DNA of 64,000 nucleotides from Arthrobacter cavernae (GCF_017368795.1 NZ_JAFNLL010000014.1:58167-122166); one strand, 5' to 3'. Numbered from the stretch's first letter, positions 14,283 through 27,411 are shown. Made by a program: numbers and translations. The notes: a model not told the origin generated them from the letters alone.

Positions 14283-16877
14283 GTGACCATACAGCCAGAC
14301 TTGGCCGGTATCTCCTTCGCCGCCGATCTGGCAAGGTTCGGAGACCGGACCGCACTTCGCATCAACGGCAGCTCAGTAAGCTATCGCGAGCTTGCTGACC
14401 AGGTGGAGTCCACTGCACGATCCCTGGGACCTGTTCGCCGGCTCGTAGCCCTGGAGGCGGACAACACCTTGCCGTCCCTGCGGGTGTACCTGGCAGCGCT
14501 GGCGGCAGGACATCCGTTGCTGATCCTGCCCTCGGGAGGAGGCCCGGCCTCCGAGGCCCTTGTTGCCGCCTACGATCCCGACGTCGTTGTCCGCCTTGCG
14601 GACGGCGATGCTGTGATGGAGGGGCGGCGCGAAGGGACACGCCACCAACTGCATCCCGAACTGGCGATGCTCGTGAGCACGTCAGGGTCAACGGGCTCAC
14701 CGAAGCTCGTGCGCCTCTCCGCTGACGGCCTCCAGGCCAACGCGGCGGCAATAGCGCAGTACCTGCATTTGCGTCCCGACGATACGGCGGCCACCACACT
14801 CCCACTGTCGTACTGCTATGGGATGTCAGTCGTCAACAGCCACCTGTCGGTAGGTGCATCGCTCGCCCTCACGGATCTGTCAGTGGTGGATCCGTGCTTT
14901 TGGGACCTCGTACGTGCACAAAACGTGACATCCTTTGCGGCCGTGCCATACACCTTCGAGCTCCTGGAACGCGCGGGGTTTGCGGACATGGAGCTGCCGA
15001 GCCTGCGGTACATCACGCAGGCGGGCGGCCGCCTGGATCCGGAGCGCGTACGTGCGTATGCGGAATTGGGGACCCGCCGGGGCTGGGACCTGTTCGTCAT
15101 GTACGGGCAGACGGAAGCCACCGCCCGCATGGCCTACCTGCCGCCGGACCTGGCGTCCGGGCATCCGCAGGCCATTGGCGTTCCGGTTCCCGGCGGCGAG
15201 TTCCGGCTTGAGCCGGTTCCTGGCCTGGACGACTGCGAACTCGTCTACTCCGGACCCAACGTGATGCTTGGCTATGCCGAGCGGGCTGAAGACCTGGCAC
15301 TGGGGCGCGTCGTGGAAGAACTCCACACCGGAGATCTTGCGAGGCGCACCAACGACGGGCTGTATGAAATTGTCGGGCGGCGCAGCCGTTTTGTGAAGAT
15401 CGTCGGGTTGCGCGTGGACCTGGGCCAGGTGGAGCGGCTCCTGGACGGCCTGGGCGTTTCCGGGGCCGTGGCCGGCACCGATGAGCGCATCGTGGCTGCG
15501 GTTGAAGGTACCCACGACCTTTCCTTGCTTGCCAAGACCCTTGCGCAGGACCTCGGCCTCCCGCGTGCCGCGGTCCGGCTTCACGCTGTGCAGGCGATCC
15601 CGCGCCTGGGCAACGGAAAGCCGGATTACCCGGCAGTCCTGGCCTTGCACGCCGAACATGACGACGACGGCGGCGCGCCCGGCGCCCACGCTGACGGCGC
15701 TGGCCTCCAGCGAGACGATGCCCGGCGGATTTTCGCGGATGTCCTGGAGCGGGAAGACATTCAGGATTCCGATACCTTTGTTTCCTTGGGCGGCGACTCG
15801 CTGTCCTATGTTGCTGCTTCGGTCCGGCTGGAGCGGTTCCTCGGGGAGGTTCCTGCTGGCTGGCACCTCATGCCGGTAGGCGACCTGGTTCCCCGTGCCG
15901 GGCGGCGCGGCTCCACTGAAGAGGCTCCCGGAGGCCTTCCGAAGGGCGGTACCGATGGCCGTTTCCAGTCGTGGCGCCGCCGGCTGCTGGCGCCGATGGA
16001 GACCGGGATCGTGCTGCGGGCCGTTTCCATAGTTTTCATCGTTTCCACGCACATCGGATGGTTTTCCTGGGAGGGCACGGCACACGTGCTGATGGCCCTT
16101 GCCGGCTACAATTTCGCCCGCTTCCAATTGGCTGGAGCGCGCCGGGAGCGGCTGCGGAGGCACATGCGGACGCTTGCCCGGATCGTCGTGCCAAGCATCG
16201 CCGTGATCGGCTTTGCGTTCGCTGTGACCGATACCTACAGCTGGGCCAATGTATTCCTGATGAACGCCATCCTCGGTCCGCCGGGGTGGAGCGACTTCTC
16301 CCGCTTCTGGTTCGTGGAAGTGCTGGTCCACATTCTGATCGGCGTAGCGGCCCTCCTGGCCATACCCGCAGTGGACCGCGCCCAACGCAGGTGGCCGTGG
16401 GCCTTCCCGCTCGCCCTCGTGGCCGCTGACCTGCTGGTCCGATTCCATGTTGTGGTCCTTCCGTTTCAGGGGCAGGGCCCTGTCCTGTGGCTTTTCGCAC
16501 TTGGCTGGGCCGCGGCTGCCTCTGCAACCATGTGGCATCGGGCCGTCGTCACGGCTCTGGCACTCCTGGCCACACCGGGGCTCTTCGACGACGAATACCG
16601 CAACGCCACCATCCTGGCCGGGTTCCTTGTGCTTGTCTGGGTGCCGACGCTGCTGGTGCCGCGGAGACTGCACGGGCTCATCGCGGTATTGGCCAGTTCT
16701 TCGCTCTACGCGTACGTCACGCACTGGCTCGTCTATCCGTTGTTCGAGGAAGCAGGAAAGGGCCTGGCGGTCGCTGTATCCTTGGCGGTCGGCGTCGGCT
16801 ACTGGGCACTTGCCACGCGCGTCATGGGCGCCGTGGAGCGCTGGTGGCGGCGCCGAGGCAGCCGAACGGCTACCTGA
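14283..16877 (+). CDS. adenylation domain / carrier domain / membrane acyltransferase fusion
   Basis: This 864-residue protein joins three modules. Residues 1-455 are an AMP-forming adenylation domain: STSGSTGSPK (132-141), YGQTEATARM, HTGDLARR, the GRRSRFVKIVGLRVD hinge, and Lys446 in LGNGKPD. Residues about 475-530 are a carrier domain with the phosphopantetheine serine in LGGDSL (Ser506). Residues about 565-864 are a multi-spanning acyltransferase-3-like domain with the family R-x10-H motif (Arg579, His590). The protein should activate a carboxylic acid, load it on its own carrier arm and pass it to an acceptor at the membrane. The substrate is unknown. An iron box just upstream suggests a role in iron acquisition. 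The start is GTG 14283; GAGG is very close to it. There is no neighbouring siderophore operon. Confidence 0.8.
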   Translation: MTIQPDLAGISFAADLARFGDRTALRINGSSVSYRELADQVESTARSLGPVRRLVALEADNTLPSLRVYLAALAAGHPLLILPSGGGPASEALVAAYDPDVVVRLADGDAVMEGRREGTRHQLHPELAMLVSTSGSTGSPKLVRLSADGLQANAAAIAQYLHLRPDDTAATTLPLSYCYGMSVVNSHLSVGASLALTDLSVVDPCFWDLVRAQNVTSFAAVPYTFELLERAGFADMELPSLRYITQAGGRLDPERVRAYAELGTRRGWDLFVMYGQTEATARMAYLPPDLASGHPQAIGVPVPGGEFRLEPVPGLDDCELVYSGPNVMLGYAERAEDLALGRVVEELHTGDLARRTNDGLYEIVGRRSRFVKIVGLRVDLGQVERLLDGLGVSGAVAGTDERIVAAVEGTHDLSLLAKTLAQDLGLPRAAVRLHAVQAIPRLGNGKPDYPAVLALHAEHDDDGGAPGAHADGAGLQRDDARRIFADVLEREDIQDSDTFVSLGGDSLSYVAASVRLERFLGEVPAGWHLMPVGDLVPRAGRRGSTEEAPGGLPKGGTDGRFQSWRRRLLAPMETGIVLRAVSIVFIVSTHIGWFSWEGTAHVLMALAGYNFARFQLAGARRERLRRHMRTLARIVVPSIAVIGFAFAVTDTYSWANVFLMNAILGPPGWSDFSRFWFVEVLVHILIGVAALLAIPAVDRAQRRWPWAFPLALVAADLLVRFHVVVLPFQGQGPVLWLFALGWAAAASATMWHRAVVTALALLATPGLFDDEYRNATILAGFLVLVWVPTLLVPRRLHGLIAVLASSSLYAYVTHWLVYPLFEEAGKGLAVAVSLAVGVGYWALATRVMGAVERWWRRRGSRTAT

Positions 16878-16900
16878 CGGGTGGCCCCGGGAGGCCGGGC

Positions 16901-18118
16901 TCAGCGGTTCCGGTACACCGCCAGGAAATGCGCGATCCTGCGCACCGCTTCCTCGATGTCCTCCACGGCAGGCAGGATCACAAAGCGGAAGTGGTCCGGC
17001 GATGGCCAATTGAATGCGGTGCCGTGCGAGACCAGGATCCTCTGCTCCTGCAGCAGGTCCAGGACGAATTTCTCGTCGCTCGCGATCGGGTAGACCTCGG
17101 GGTCCAGCCTCGGGAAAAGGTACATGGCGCCAGCCGCGGGGACGCAGCTGACGCCGGGGATCGCCGTGAGCAGTTTCCAGGCAAGGTCCCGCTGCACTCG
17201 CAGCCTGCCGCCGGGCCGGATGAGTTCTTCGATGCTCTGGTAGCCGCCCAGGCAGGTCTGGATGGCGTGCTGCGCTGGAACATTGGAGCAGAGCCGCAAG
17301 GAGGCCAGCAGTTCCAGGGATTCCCGGTAGGCCGCCGTCGCCGCGCGCGGACCTGTGACGGCCACCCAGCCCGCACGGTAGCCAGGCATGCGGTAGGCCT
17401 TGGACAGCCCGCTGAACGTCAGCACGCAGACGTCGTCCGCCACCGCGGCCGTGTGGATGTGCGGGGCGTCTCCGTAACGGACCTTCTCGTAGATCTCATC
17501 GGAGAACAACACGAGCTCGTGTTTGCGGGCGAGCGCAGCGAATTTTTCCATGATGTGCCGTGGGTACACGGCGCCTGTGGGGTTGTTCGGGTTGATGATC
17601 ACGATTGCCCGGGTGCGCTTGGTGATCTTGGCCTCGACGTCGGCCATGTCCGGCCACCAGTTCTCGTCCTCGTCGCACAGGTAGTGCACCGGCTTGCCGC
17701 CTGTAAGCGTCACCGCAGCCGTCCACAGCGGGTAGTCGGGGGCCGGGATGAGGATCTCGTCGCCGTTTTCCATGAACGCCTGCAGGGTCATGGAGATGAG
17801 TTCGCTGACGCCGTTGCCGATGAAGATGTCCTCGACGCCGATCTGCATGAGGCCGCGCGTCTGGTAGTACTGCGAGATGGCCGTGCGTGCTGTGAAGATG
17901 CCCTTTGAATCGCTGTAGCCCTGGGCGCCGCGCAGGTGGTGGATCATGTCCACCACCACCGACTCCGGCGCCTCCAGCCCGAACGGTGCGGTGTCCCCGA
18001 GATTCATTTTCAGGATCCTGTGACCCTCGGCCTCCATGGCCTTGGCAGCCTGGAGGATGGGGCCGCGGAGTTCATAGCGGACGTTCTGGAGTTTGCTGGA
18101 GTGCTGCATCGGGCGCAT
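16901..18118 (-). CDS. PLP-dependent aminotransferase, alanine-transaminase (AlaA) type
   Basis: The 405-residue class I/II aminotransferase resembles E. coli AlaA (glutamate-pyruvate transaminase): KLQNVRYELRGPILQAAKAMEAEGHRILKMNLGD at the start, INPNNPTGAVY in the middle, and the PLP lysine in FSGLSKAYRMPGYRAGW. It would interconvert alanine and pyruvate with glutamate/2-oxoglutarate. Starts at ATG 18118 or 18109 fit the family's N-terminus better than an upstream GTG at 18133. It converges with the adenylation fusion and stands alone. Confidence 0.85.
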   Translation of the reverse strand: MRPMQHSSKLQNVRYELRGPILQAAKAMEAEGHRILKMNLGDTAPFGLEAPESVVVDMIHHLRGAQGYSDSKGIFTARTAISQYYQTRGLMQIGVEDIFIGNGVSELISMTLQAFMENGDEILIPAPDYPLWTAAVTLTGGKPVHYLCDEDENWWPDMADVEAKITKRTRAIVIINPNNPTGAVYPRHIMEKFAALARKHELVLFSDEIYEKVRYGDAPHIHTAAVADDVCVLTFSGLSKAYRMPGYRAGWVAVTGPRAATAAYRESLELLASLRLCSNVPAQHAIQTCLGGYQSIEELIRPGGRLRVQRDLAWKLLTAIPGVSCVPAAGAMYLFPRLDPEVYPIASDEKFVLDLLQEQRILVSHGTAFNWPSPDHFRFVILPAVEDIEEAVRRIAHFLAVYRNR

Positions 18119-18161
18119 GGTTGATCTTTTCACGGCCCGGCCCCTTTCCGTACCGGCCGGA

Positions 18162-18215
18162 TCATCCCTTTACCGCCCCGGCCGTGAGCCCCTGCACGAT
18201 GTACCGGATCGCGAA
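18162..18215 (-). pseudogene. remnant of an ABC sugar permease C-terminus (MalG type)
   Basis: Reading leftward, this spacer encodes FAIRYIVQGLTAGAVKG followed by a stop. That is the usual last 15-17 residues of MalG/UgpE-type sugar ABC permeases (consensus RYFVQGLTAGAVKG). No permease sequence continues upstream, where the frame runs into the phosphotransferase gene on the other strand. It is best read as the tail of a deleted transporter operon. Confidence 0.6.
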
Positions 18216-18282
18216 GGCGCCACCGTTTCTGCAGGAACGGACGTAAACTTGCGGGACAATCCGGTATAGGAAGGCTGCTGGA

Positions 18283-20913
<2,631 letters not shown>

Positions 20914-20915
<2 letters not shown>

Positions 20916-20951
20916 GCAGTAAGGGCACCACAGAGCAGTAAGGGCACCACA
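20914..20951 (+). repeat. 19-bp tandem duplication after the repeat protein
   Basis: GAGCAGTAAGGGCACCACA occurs twice in direct tandem (20914-20932, 20933-20951), with the start of a degenerate third copy. The first copy overlaps the stop codon of the repeat protein. Confidence 0.85.
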
Positions 20952-21043
20952 GAGTAGTCCGGGGCTCTTGATCGGCGGATGGCATCGACGTCCAGGCGCT
21001 CGGTAGCCCACCCGCTAGGGCAAGGGTGGGTTGCGTGTCGCCT

Positions 21044-21724
21044 TCATTCCCACCGGATGATGACCGGCAGGCTGCTGGTGCTGGCCGAGACCTCACGTTC
21101 GGTGCCGCGGACTGCCACGGCAAAATGCTGGATTTCGTCCGCCGAGGCCAGGACCTCGAAGTGGCCGGTGGCGTCGCTCACGACGGCGGTGGCGGAAGAA
21201 TGGGCGCGGATGTAGGCGTTGGGGATGCCCTTGTTGTGGATGTCGACGAGCCTGCCATGGAGGCGGCGGGCGACCACCGCAGTGGCGACGAGAGGTTCTA
21301 GGACGAGAGGGCTGGACGGCTCATCGAAGCGAAGCGCTACGGGGATGCGGACGAGGAAGCCCAGGCCATGGCGGATGCCGGCTTCGTATTCGTCTGGCTG
21401 GAATTCGCCGCTGGAGACCACAGAGTACTGGCTGCTGCGTTCGACGGCCAGCAGGAGTTGCTCCATGTTGTCCAGCTGTTTGGGGCCGTGGCACTCGACG
21501 GCGACCCTCAGCTCGAGGTCCAGCAACGGTCCTTCCCGCCGGGACCTGCCCACCCGATTCAGGGCGACGGCGTGGACGGTGACGGGGGCTTCCGGGGTCT
21601 CGGGGGCGGGTGGTACGGAACCGTCGTCGAAGCGGACACGTTCAGGGGACACGGCGTCGGACAGCACTCCGAGCAGCTCGGTCAACGATGAACGCACAAA
21701 TCCCACGGTGACACCCCAGTCCAA
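21044..21724 (-). CDS. uncharacterised protein with a carboxypeptidase-regulatory-like C-terminal domain
   Basis: The 226-residue protein has two parts. Residues 1-130 (FVRSSLTELLGVLSDAVSPERVRF; LELRVAVECHGPKQLDNMEQLLLAVE) look like the DUF4255/Pvc16 family found with contractile injection systems and phage-tail-like particles. The link is weak and I see no other tail gene. Residues 140-220 (HGRLVDIHNKGIPNAYIRAHSSATAVVSDATGHFEVLA) form a beta-sandwich of the carboxypeptidase-regulatory type. TTG 21724 is the likely start, with AGAGGA 5 bases upstream. No signal peptide is seen. Confidence 0.6.
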   Translation of the reverse strand: MDWGVTVGFVRSSLTELLGVLSDAVSPERVRFDDGSVPPAPETPEAPVTVHAVALNRVGRSRREGPLLDLELRVAVECHGPKQLDNMEQLLLAVERSSQYSVVSSGEFQPDEYEAGIRHGLGFLVRIPVALRFDEPSSPLVLEPLVATAVVARRLHGRLVDIHNKGIPNAYIRAHSSATAVVSDATGHFEVLASADEIQHFAVAVRGTEREVSASTSSLPVIIRWE

Positions 21725-21754
21725 GGTGGTCCTCTAGAGCCGATGTGCTCTAGA

Positions 21755-22807
21755 TTACTCCCGCACTGGCCTGCGAGTCACCGGGCTCCAGCCGCCGTCG
21801 AATCCCGCCCGACTGAGTAGCATTTGATGTCGTTTTGAACCCTCAAGCGACATCTGCTGCCTACTTGGGCACGCGCGCCGGTTCCCGCTGAGCCACCACC
21901 CCACCGTCGCGGCGGCGGCTTCGGCCAGCGGGGTCGGTTCCAGCCCGAGTTTCGCCTGGCTGGCCGAGGAATCCATCACGAACGGCCGCTCGAACTGATA
22001 TAGCATTTCCGCGAGCTCGCGCATGTCCGCGGAAAACAGTCCCAGGCCGCGCACTACCCAGCCGGGGATGGCACCGACCCTCGGGGCGGGCTTGCCCGCG
22101 GCGCTGGCGAGCACCGTCGCCAATTCCCGCATGGTGAGTGGCGCGTTGCTGGGGGCGTGCAGCACCTGGTTCCGCAGCTCCGGCAGCTGGGCGGCCCTGA
22201 TCATGGCGGCGGCCAGGTCCGGGACATAGGTGAAGGAGTGCGGCTGCGCGGCACTGCCCATGGCCTGGACCGCCTTGCCCTCGAGGACCCGCGGGACCAG
22301 GCGTTCCCCGGCGTGCGCCATCAGCACCCGCGGCCCGAAGAAATCGCCCGCCACCACGCTGACGGTGTCGGCCCGGTGTGCCTGCCGGGCGCGGAGCAGT
22401 TCGGTGCGGACACCGCGCTTGCCGCCGGAGGCGTCCCGCGGGCTGCTTTCGGTGATGGGGCCATCGGGCTCGCTGTAGGAGTAGAGGCTTTCAGGGAAGA
22501 CGACGACGGCGCCCGCGGCTGCCGCTGCATCCATCACCGCCTGCTCGGCCCGGGGGAGTTCGGCGCGCCAGGCCTTGGCGGAGTAGGCCGAGCCGTGGAT
22601 GCAGTGGAACACAGCTGCTGCGCCGGCGAAGGCCCCGCCCAGCTGCGCGGGATCCGAGACGTCGGTCCTGCGGCGTTCGATCCGGGCGTGCTCCGGGCCG
22701 GACCCGGAGCGGGTCAGGACGCGGACCTCGTGACCCTGTTCGGCGAGCTGTTCGGCGACGGTCCAGCCGACGGGTCCGGCTCCGGTGACTACGTACAAGG
22801 TGGGCAT
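21755..22807 (-). CDS. NAD(P)-dependent epimerase/dehydratase
   Basis: The 350-residue Rossmann-fold protein starts LYVVTGAGPVGWTVAEQLAEQGHEVRVLTRSG, a nucleotide-binding GxGxxG-type motif. It is an atypical SDR: PESLYSYSEP replaces the classic YxxxK region. The fold ends near residue 304 (ATVGWWLSG). The last about 46 residues (containing SRQQMSLEGSKRHQMLLSRAG) are read through an intergenic inverted repeat and are not part of the family. It is divergent from a TetR regulator with two palindromic operators between them, so it is probably that regulator's target. The substrate is unknown. Confidence 0.78.
   Translation of the reverse strand: MPTLYVVTGAGPVGWTVAEQLAEQGHEVRVLTRSGSGPEHARIERRRTDVSDPAQLGGAFAGAAAVFHCIHGSAYSAKAWRAELPRAEQAVMDAAAAAGAVVVFPESLYSYSEPDGPITESSPRDASGGKRGVRTELLRARQAHRADTVSVVAGDFFGPRVLMAHAGERLVPRVLEGKAVQAMGSAAQPHSFTYVPDLAAAMIRAAQLPELRNQVLHAPSNAPLTMRELATVLASAAGKPAPRVGAIPGWVVRGLGLFSADMRELAEMLYQFERPFVMDSSASQAKLGLEPTPLAEAAAATVGWWLSGNRRACPSRQQMSLEGSKRHQMLLSRAGFDGGWSPVTRRPVRE
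21817..21864. repeat. imperfect inverted repeat at the epimerase 3' end
   Basis: GATGTCG (21826-21832) and CGACATC (21848-21854) flank TTGA-ACCC-TCAA, with GTAG/CTAC at the outer ends. It looks like a REP-type intergenic element that now lies inside the coding frame. Confidence 0.5.
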
Positions 22808-22832
22808 GGCGGGCTCTCTTTCGGACGTTCAG

Positions 22833-22904
22833 GAATTGCGAGAGCGGTGCTCTCTCAATTCAGAATGGCCTCGCTCTTGGATTAAGTAAAGAGCACTGCT
22901 CTTT
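22833..22904. promoter_or_regulatory. two TetR-type palindromes in the divergent promoter
   Basis: Site 1 (22833-22861) has GAATTG and CAATTC outside a GAGAGC-GGT-GCTCTC core. Site 2 (22888-22904) is the perfect AAAGAGCACTGCTCTTT. Both share GAGC-N3-GCTC. A TTGACG -35-like hexamer follows at 22909-22914 for the rightward gene. The sites lie between the epimerase and the TetR gene. Confidence 0.75.
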
Positions 22905-22942
22905 TTTGTTGACGGCGCTCTATCTTGTGGCATGCTGGGTCC

Positions 22943-23695
22943 ATGAATCCCGCAGCCCCGCCCGCTAACGAAGCATCGCCCGCCAAGCCCCAGACTCCAC
23001 GTGAGCGCGCCCGCACCCAGACAATCGCCGACATCGTCCGTCTGGGCCGCCAGCACCTGGCGCTCCACGGGGCCGCGGCGTTGTCCCTGCGGGCCGTCGC
23101 CCGGGACCTCGGCGTCGTCTCCTCGGCGGTCTACCGGTACGTGGAAAGCCGCGATGAGCTCCTGACCCTCCTCCTGATCGATGCCTACAACGAGCTGGGC
23201 GACGAGGTGGACGCCGCCGTCGACGCCCTTCCCGGGGACGATTTCGCCGGGCGGTTTCGCGCGCTGGGCCGGGCCGTGCGGAGCTGGGCGCTGCGTGAGC
23301 CGGCGCGCTATTCGCTGCTGTTCGGCAGTCCCGTGCCCGGGTACCAGGCTCCCGCCGGGCGGACTACCGTGCCCGGCACGCGCGTCATCTACCGCCTGGT
23401 GGGCAACTTCGACGCCGCCTACCGGGCCGGTGCGCTCACAGCGCACGCGGCTCCCGTCGTCGTCGTTCCTCCCGCGCTGCTCCCCGACCTTCAGGCGATC
23501 CGTGCGGAACTGGGGCTCGCCGTCCCCGAGGCATCCGTGGCCAGGGGCGTCCTGGTGTGGACCTCGGTGTTCGGGGCGATCAGTTTCGAGGTGTTCGGCC
23601 AGTACGGACGGGACACCTTCTCCGCCCGCGACGAACTGTTCGAGCACCAGCTCAGTGTTCTGGCGGAAGTCGTTGGGCTAACCTCCGGACGGTAA
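22943..23695 (+). CDS. TetR-family repressor with TetR_C_33-like C-terminus
   Basis: The 250-residue regulator begins after a low-complexity leader with the DNA-binding domain (ADIVRLGRQHLALHGAAALSLRAVARDLGVVSSAVYRYVESRDELLTLLLIDAYNELG). Its ligand domain has WALREPARYSLLFGSPVPGYQAP, typical of actinobacterial TetR regulators. ATG 22943 is the plausible start; an in-frame ATG at 22925 overlaps the promoter. Two GAGC-N3-GCTC palindromes separate it from the divergent epimerase, so autoregulation plus control of that gene is likely. The MpaB gene begins 9 bases downstream. Confidence 0.87.
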   Translation: MNPAAPPANEASPAKPQTPRERARTQTIADIVRLGRQHLALHGAAALSLRAVARDLGVVSSAVYRYVESRDELLTLLLIDAYNELGDEVDAAVDALPGDDFAGRFRALGRAVRSWALREPARYSLLFGSPVPGYQAPAGRTTVPGTRVIYRLVGNFDAAYRAGALTAHAAPVVVVPPALLPDLQAIRAELGLAVPEASVARGVLVWTSVFGAISFEVFGQYGRDTFSARDELFEHQLSVLAEVVGLTSGR

Positions 23696-23704
23696 GGTAT
23701 CCAG

Positions 23705-24520
23705 ATGGTCCGTGGACTGGCTGACATCGGTGCGGAGAGCGTCCTGCTCGCCGGGGCCGGTCGTGCCATCCTGCTGCAGATCGCCGATCCCGCGGTGGGC
23801 CACGGCGTCGCCGAGCACAGCAACTTCGCCGAGCGTCCGCTGGACCGGCTGCGCGCCACTATGACGTACGTGTACGCGGTGGTCTACGGCTCCGAGGAAC
23901 AGTTGGCGGCCGTGCGCCGCGCCGTGAACCGCGCCCACGCCCCCGTCCGCCGCGAAGCAGATGCCGCGTCCGCCGGGTACAACGCCTTCGACGAACAGTC
24001 CCAGCTGTGGGTGGTGGCCACCCTCTACGACACCGCCGTCACGGTCTACGAAAAGATCCACGGAACGCTCGACGACGACGCCGCCGACCGCATTTATCGC
24101 GACTATGCGCAGATCGGCACGGCCCTGCAGCTTCCCGCCGAGCTCTGGCCGGCCGACCGGGCGGCCTTCGCCCAGTACTGGGACGCGCGCGTGCAGAGGC
24201 TCGCCCCGGACGCCGCCGCCAGGCGCGTGGCGCGGGATCTGCTCGAGCCCGCCGGCGGACCCATCTTGTGGCGCCTGTCGATGCCGCTGGCCCGCTTCCT
24301 TACCGCGGGACTCCTGCCGGAGCACCTCCGTGCAGGCTTCGGATTGCCCTGGGGCCACCGGCACATGCGGCGCTTCGAGCGCACCATGCGTGTCCTGGCG
24401 GCGGTCTATCCCCGGCTGCCGCAGAAGATCCGGCACTGGCCCAAGAACCACTACCTCGGGCAGCTCGTCATGGCCGACGAAATCGCCCCGAAAGCTACAC
24501 CTCGCCGCGGACGGCCTTGA
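23705..24520 (+). CDS. MpaB-type oxygenase (DUF2236)
   Basis: The 271-residue protein matches the haem-linked MpaB/latex-clearing (Lcp) superfamily: GRAILLQIADPAVGHGVAEHSNFAERPLDRLRATMTYVYAVVYG at the N-terminus, then HAPVRREADAASAGYNAFDEQSQLWVVATLYDTAV with conserved His and acidic residues. Family members oxidise diverse lipophilic substrates. It follows the TetR gene by 9 bases with AAGG 8 bases before the ATG, so the two form an operon. A role in lipid or terpenoid oxidation is possible but unproven. Confidence 0.85.
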   Translation: MVRGLADIGAESVLLAGAGRAILLQIADPAVGHGVAEHSNFAERPLDRLRATMTYVYAVVYGSEEQLAAVRRAVNRAHAPVRREADAASAGYNAFDEQSQLWVVATLYDTAVTVYEKIHGTLDDDAADRIYRDYAQIGTALQLPAELWPADRAAFAQYWDARVQRLAPDAAARRVARDLLEPAGGPILWRLSMPLARFLTAGLLPEHLRAGFGLPWGHRHMRRFERTMRVLAAVYPRLPQKIRHWPKNHYLGQLVMADEIAPKATPRRGRP

Positions 24521-24614
24521 TCGCTGCCCGGCGGGCAGTGCTGCGACGTTCACGCTGGGCGAAATCGCCCGGAAAACCCGCAATCAAGCGGATCCTCGAG
24601 CCGCAAAAATCAAA

Positions 24615-26660
<2,046 letters not shown>

Positions 26661-26662
26661 CC

Positions 26663-27313
26663 ATGCCGAACGGCAACGACGCAGGAAACGCGGGCCGCGA
26701 GGAACGCGAAGCCAACGAGCAGCACAAGCCGGTCATCCGGGACAACCGCAAGGTTGACCCGGAGACCGGGGCTGCCCGCCACCCGCAGGGCGAAGCCCCG
26801 GCTTCGCCCGAGGGCGACGCCCTGTCCCAGGCTGAGGAAATCCTCAATGGGATGGAGGTTTCGGCCGAGGAAGCGGTGGCCCCGGGTGCAGCAGCTGAAG
26901 CCGAGGCGGCGGAGCTCCGCAACGATCTCCTCCGCCTGCAGGCCGAGTACGTCAACTACCGCAAGCGCGTCGAACGCGACCGCGCCGTGGCAGGGGAGAT
27001 GGCCGTCATCGGCGTCCTGAACTCCCTGCTGCCGGTGTTGGACGACATCGACGCCGCACGCCAGCACGGTGACCTCGAGGACGGCCCCTTCGCCGCGATC
27101 GCCGCCAAGCTGGAGACCGCGCTGAAGACGTACGGCCTGGAACGCATCGCGGAAACGGGCGTCGAATTCGACCCCACCATCCACGAGGCCCTCATCCAGC
27201 AGCCGGCCGAGGACATCGAGGTTGACACGGTCAGCCAGGTGCTGCGTTCGGGCTACAGGTCCGGCGAGCGGGTCCTCCGCGCAGCCCAAGTCATCGTCGC
27301 GGTTCCTGCGTAA
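26663..27313 (+). CDS. grpE: nucleotide exchange factor GrpE
   Basis: The 216-residue GrpE releases ADP from DnaK. A disordered charged N-terminus (to about 85) precedes the coiled coil (LRNDLLRLQAEYVNYRKRVERDR) and the C-terminal beta-wing (GVEFDPTIHEALIQQPAEDIEVDTVSQVLRSGYRSGERVLRAAQVIV). Gene position directly after dnaK is standard. A large hairpin follows before dnaJ. Confidence 0.97.
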   Translation: MPNGNDAGNAGREEREANEQHKPVIRDNRKVDPETGAARHPQGEAPASPEGDALSQAEEILNGMEVSAEEAVAPGAAAEAEAAELRNDLLRLQAEYVNYRKRVERDRAVAGEMAVIGVLNSLLPVLDDIDAARQHGDLEDGPFAAIAAKLETALKTYGLERIAETGVEFDPTIHEALIQQPAEDIEVDTVSQVLRSGYRSGERVLRAAQVIVAVPA

Positions 27314-27335
27314 GGTGAGCTGACAGCGACGCGAA

Positions 27336-27372
27336 GCAGGGGATGGGGCCCGGGCGGGGCCCCATCCCCTGC
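27336..27372 (+). terminator. 16-bp hairpin between grpE and dnaJ
   Basis: A perfect 16-bp stem (27336-27351 with 27357-27372, loop of 5), with outer GACGC/GCGTC also able to pair. It sits in the middle of the operon, so it may attenuate or process the mRNA rather than end it. Confidence 0.6.
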
Positions 27373-27411
27373 GAAGCGTCAAACGCAACACATATTTGAA
27401 AGGAAACGCCC

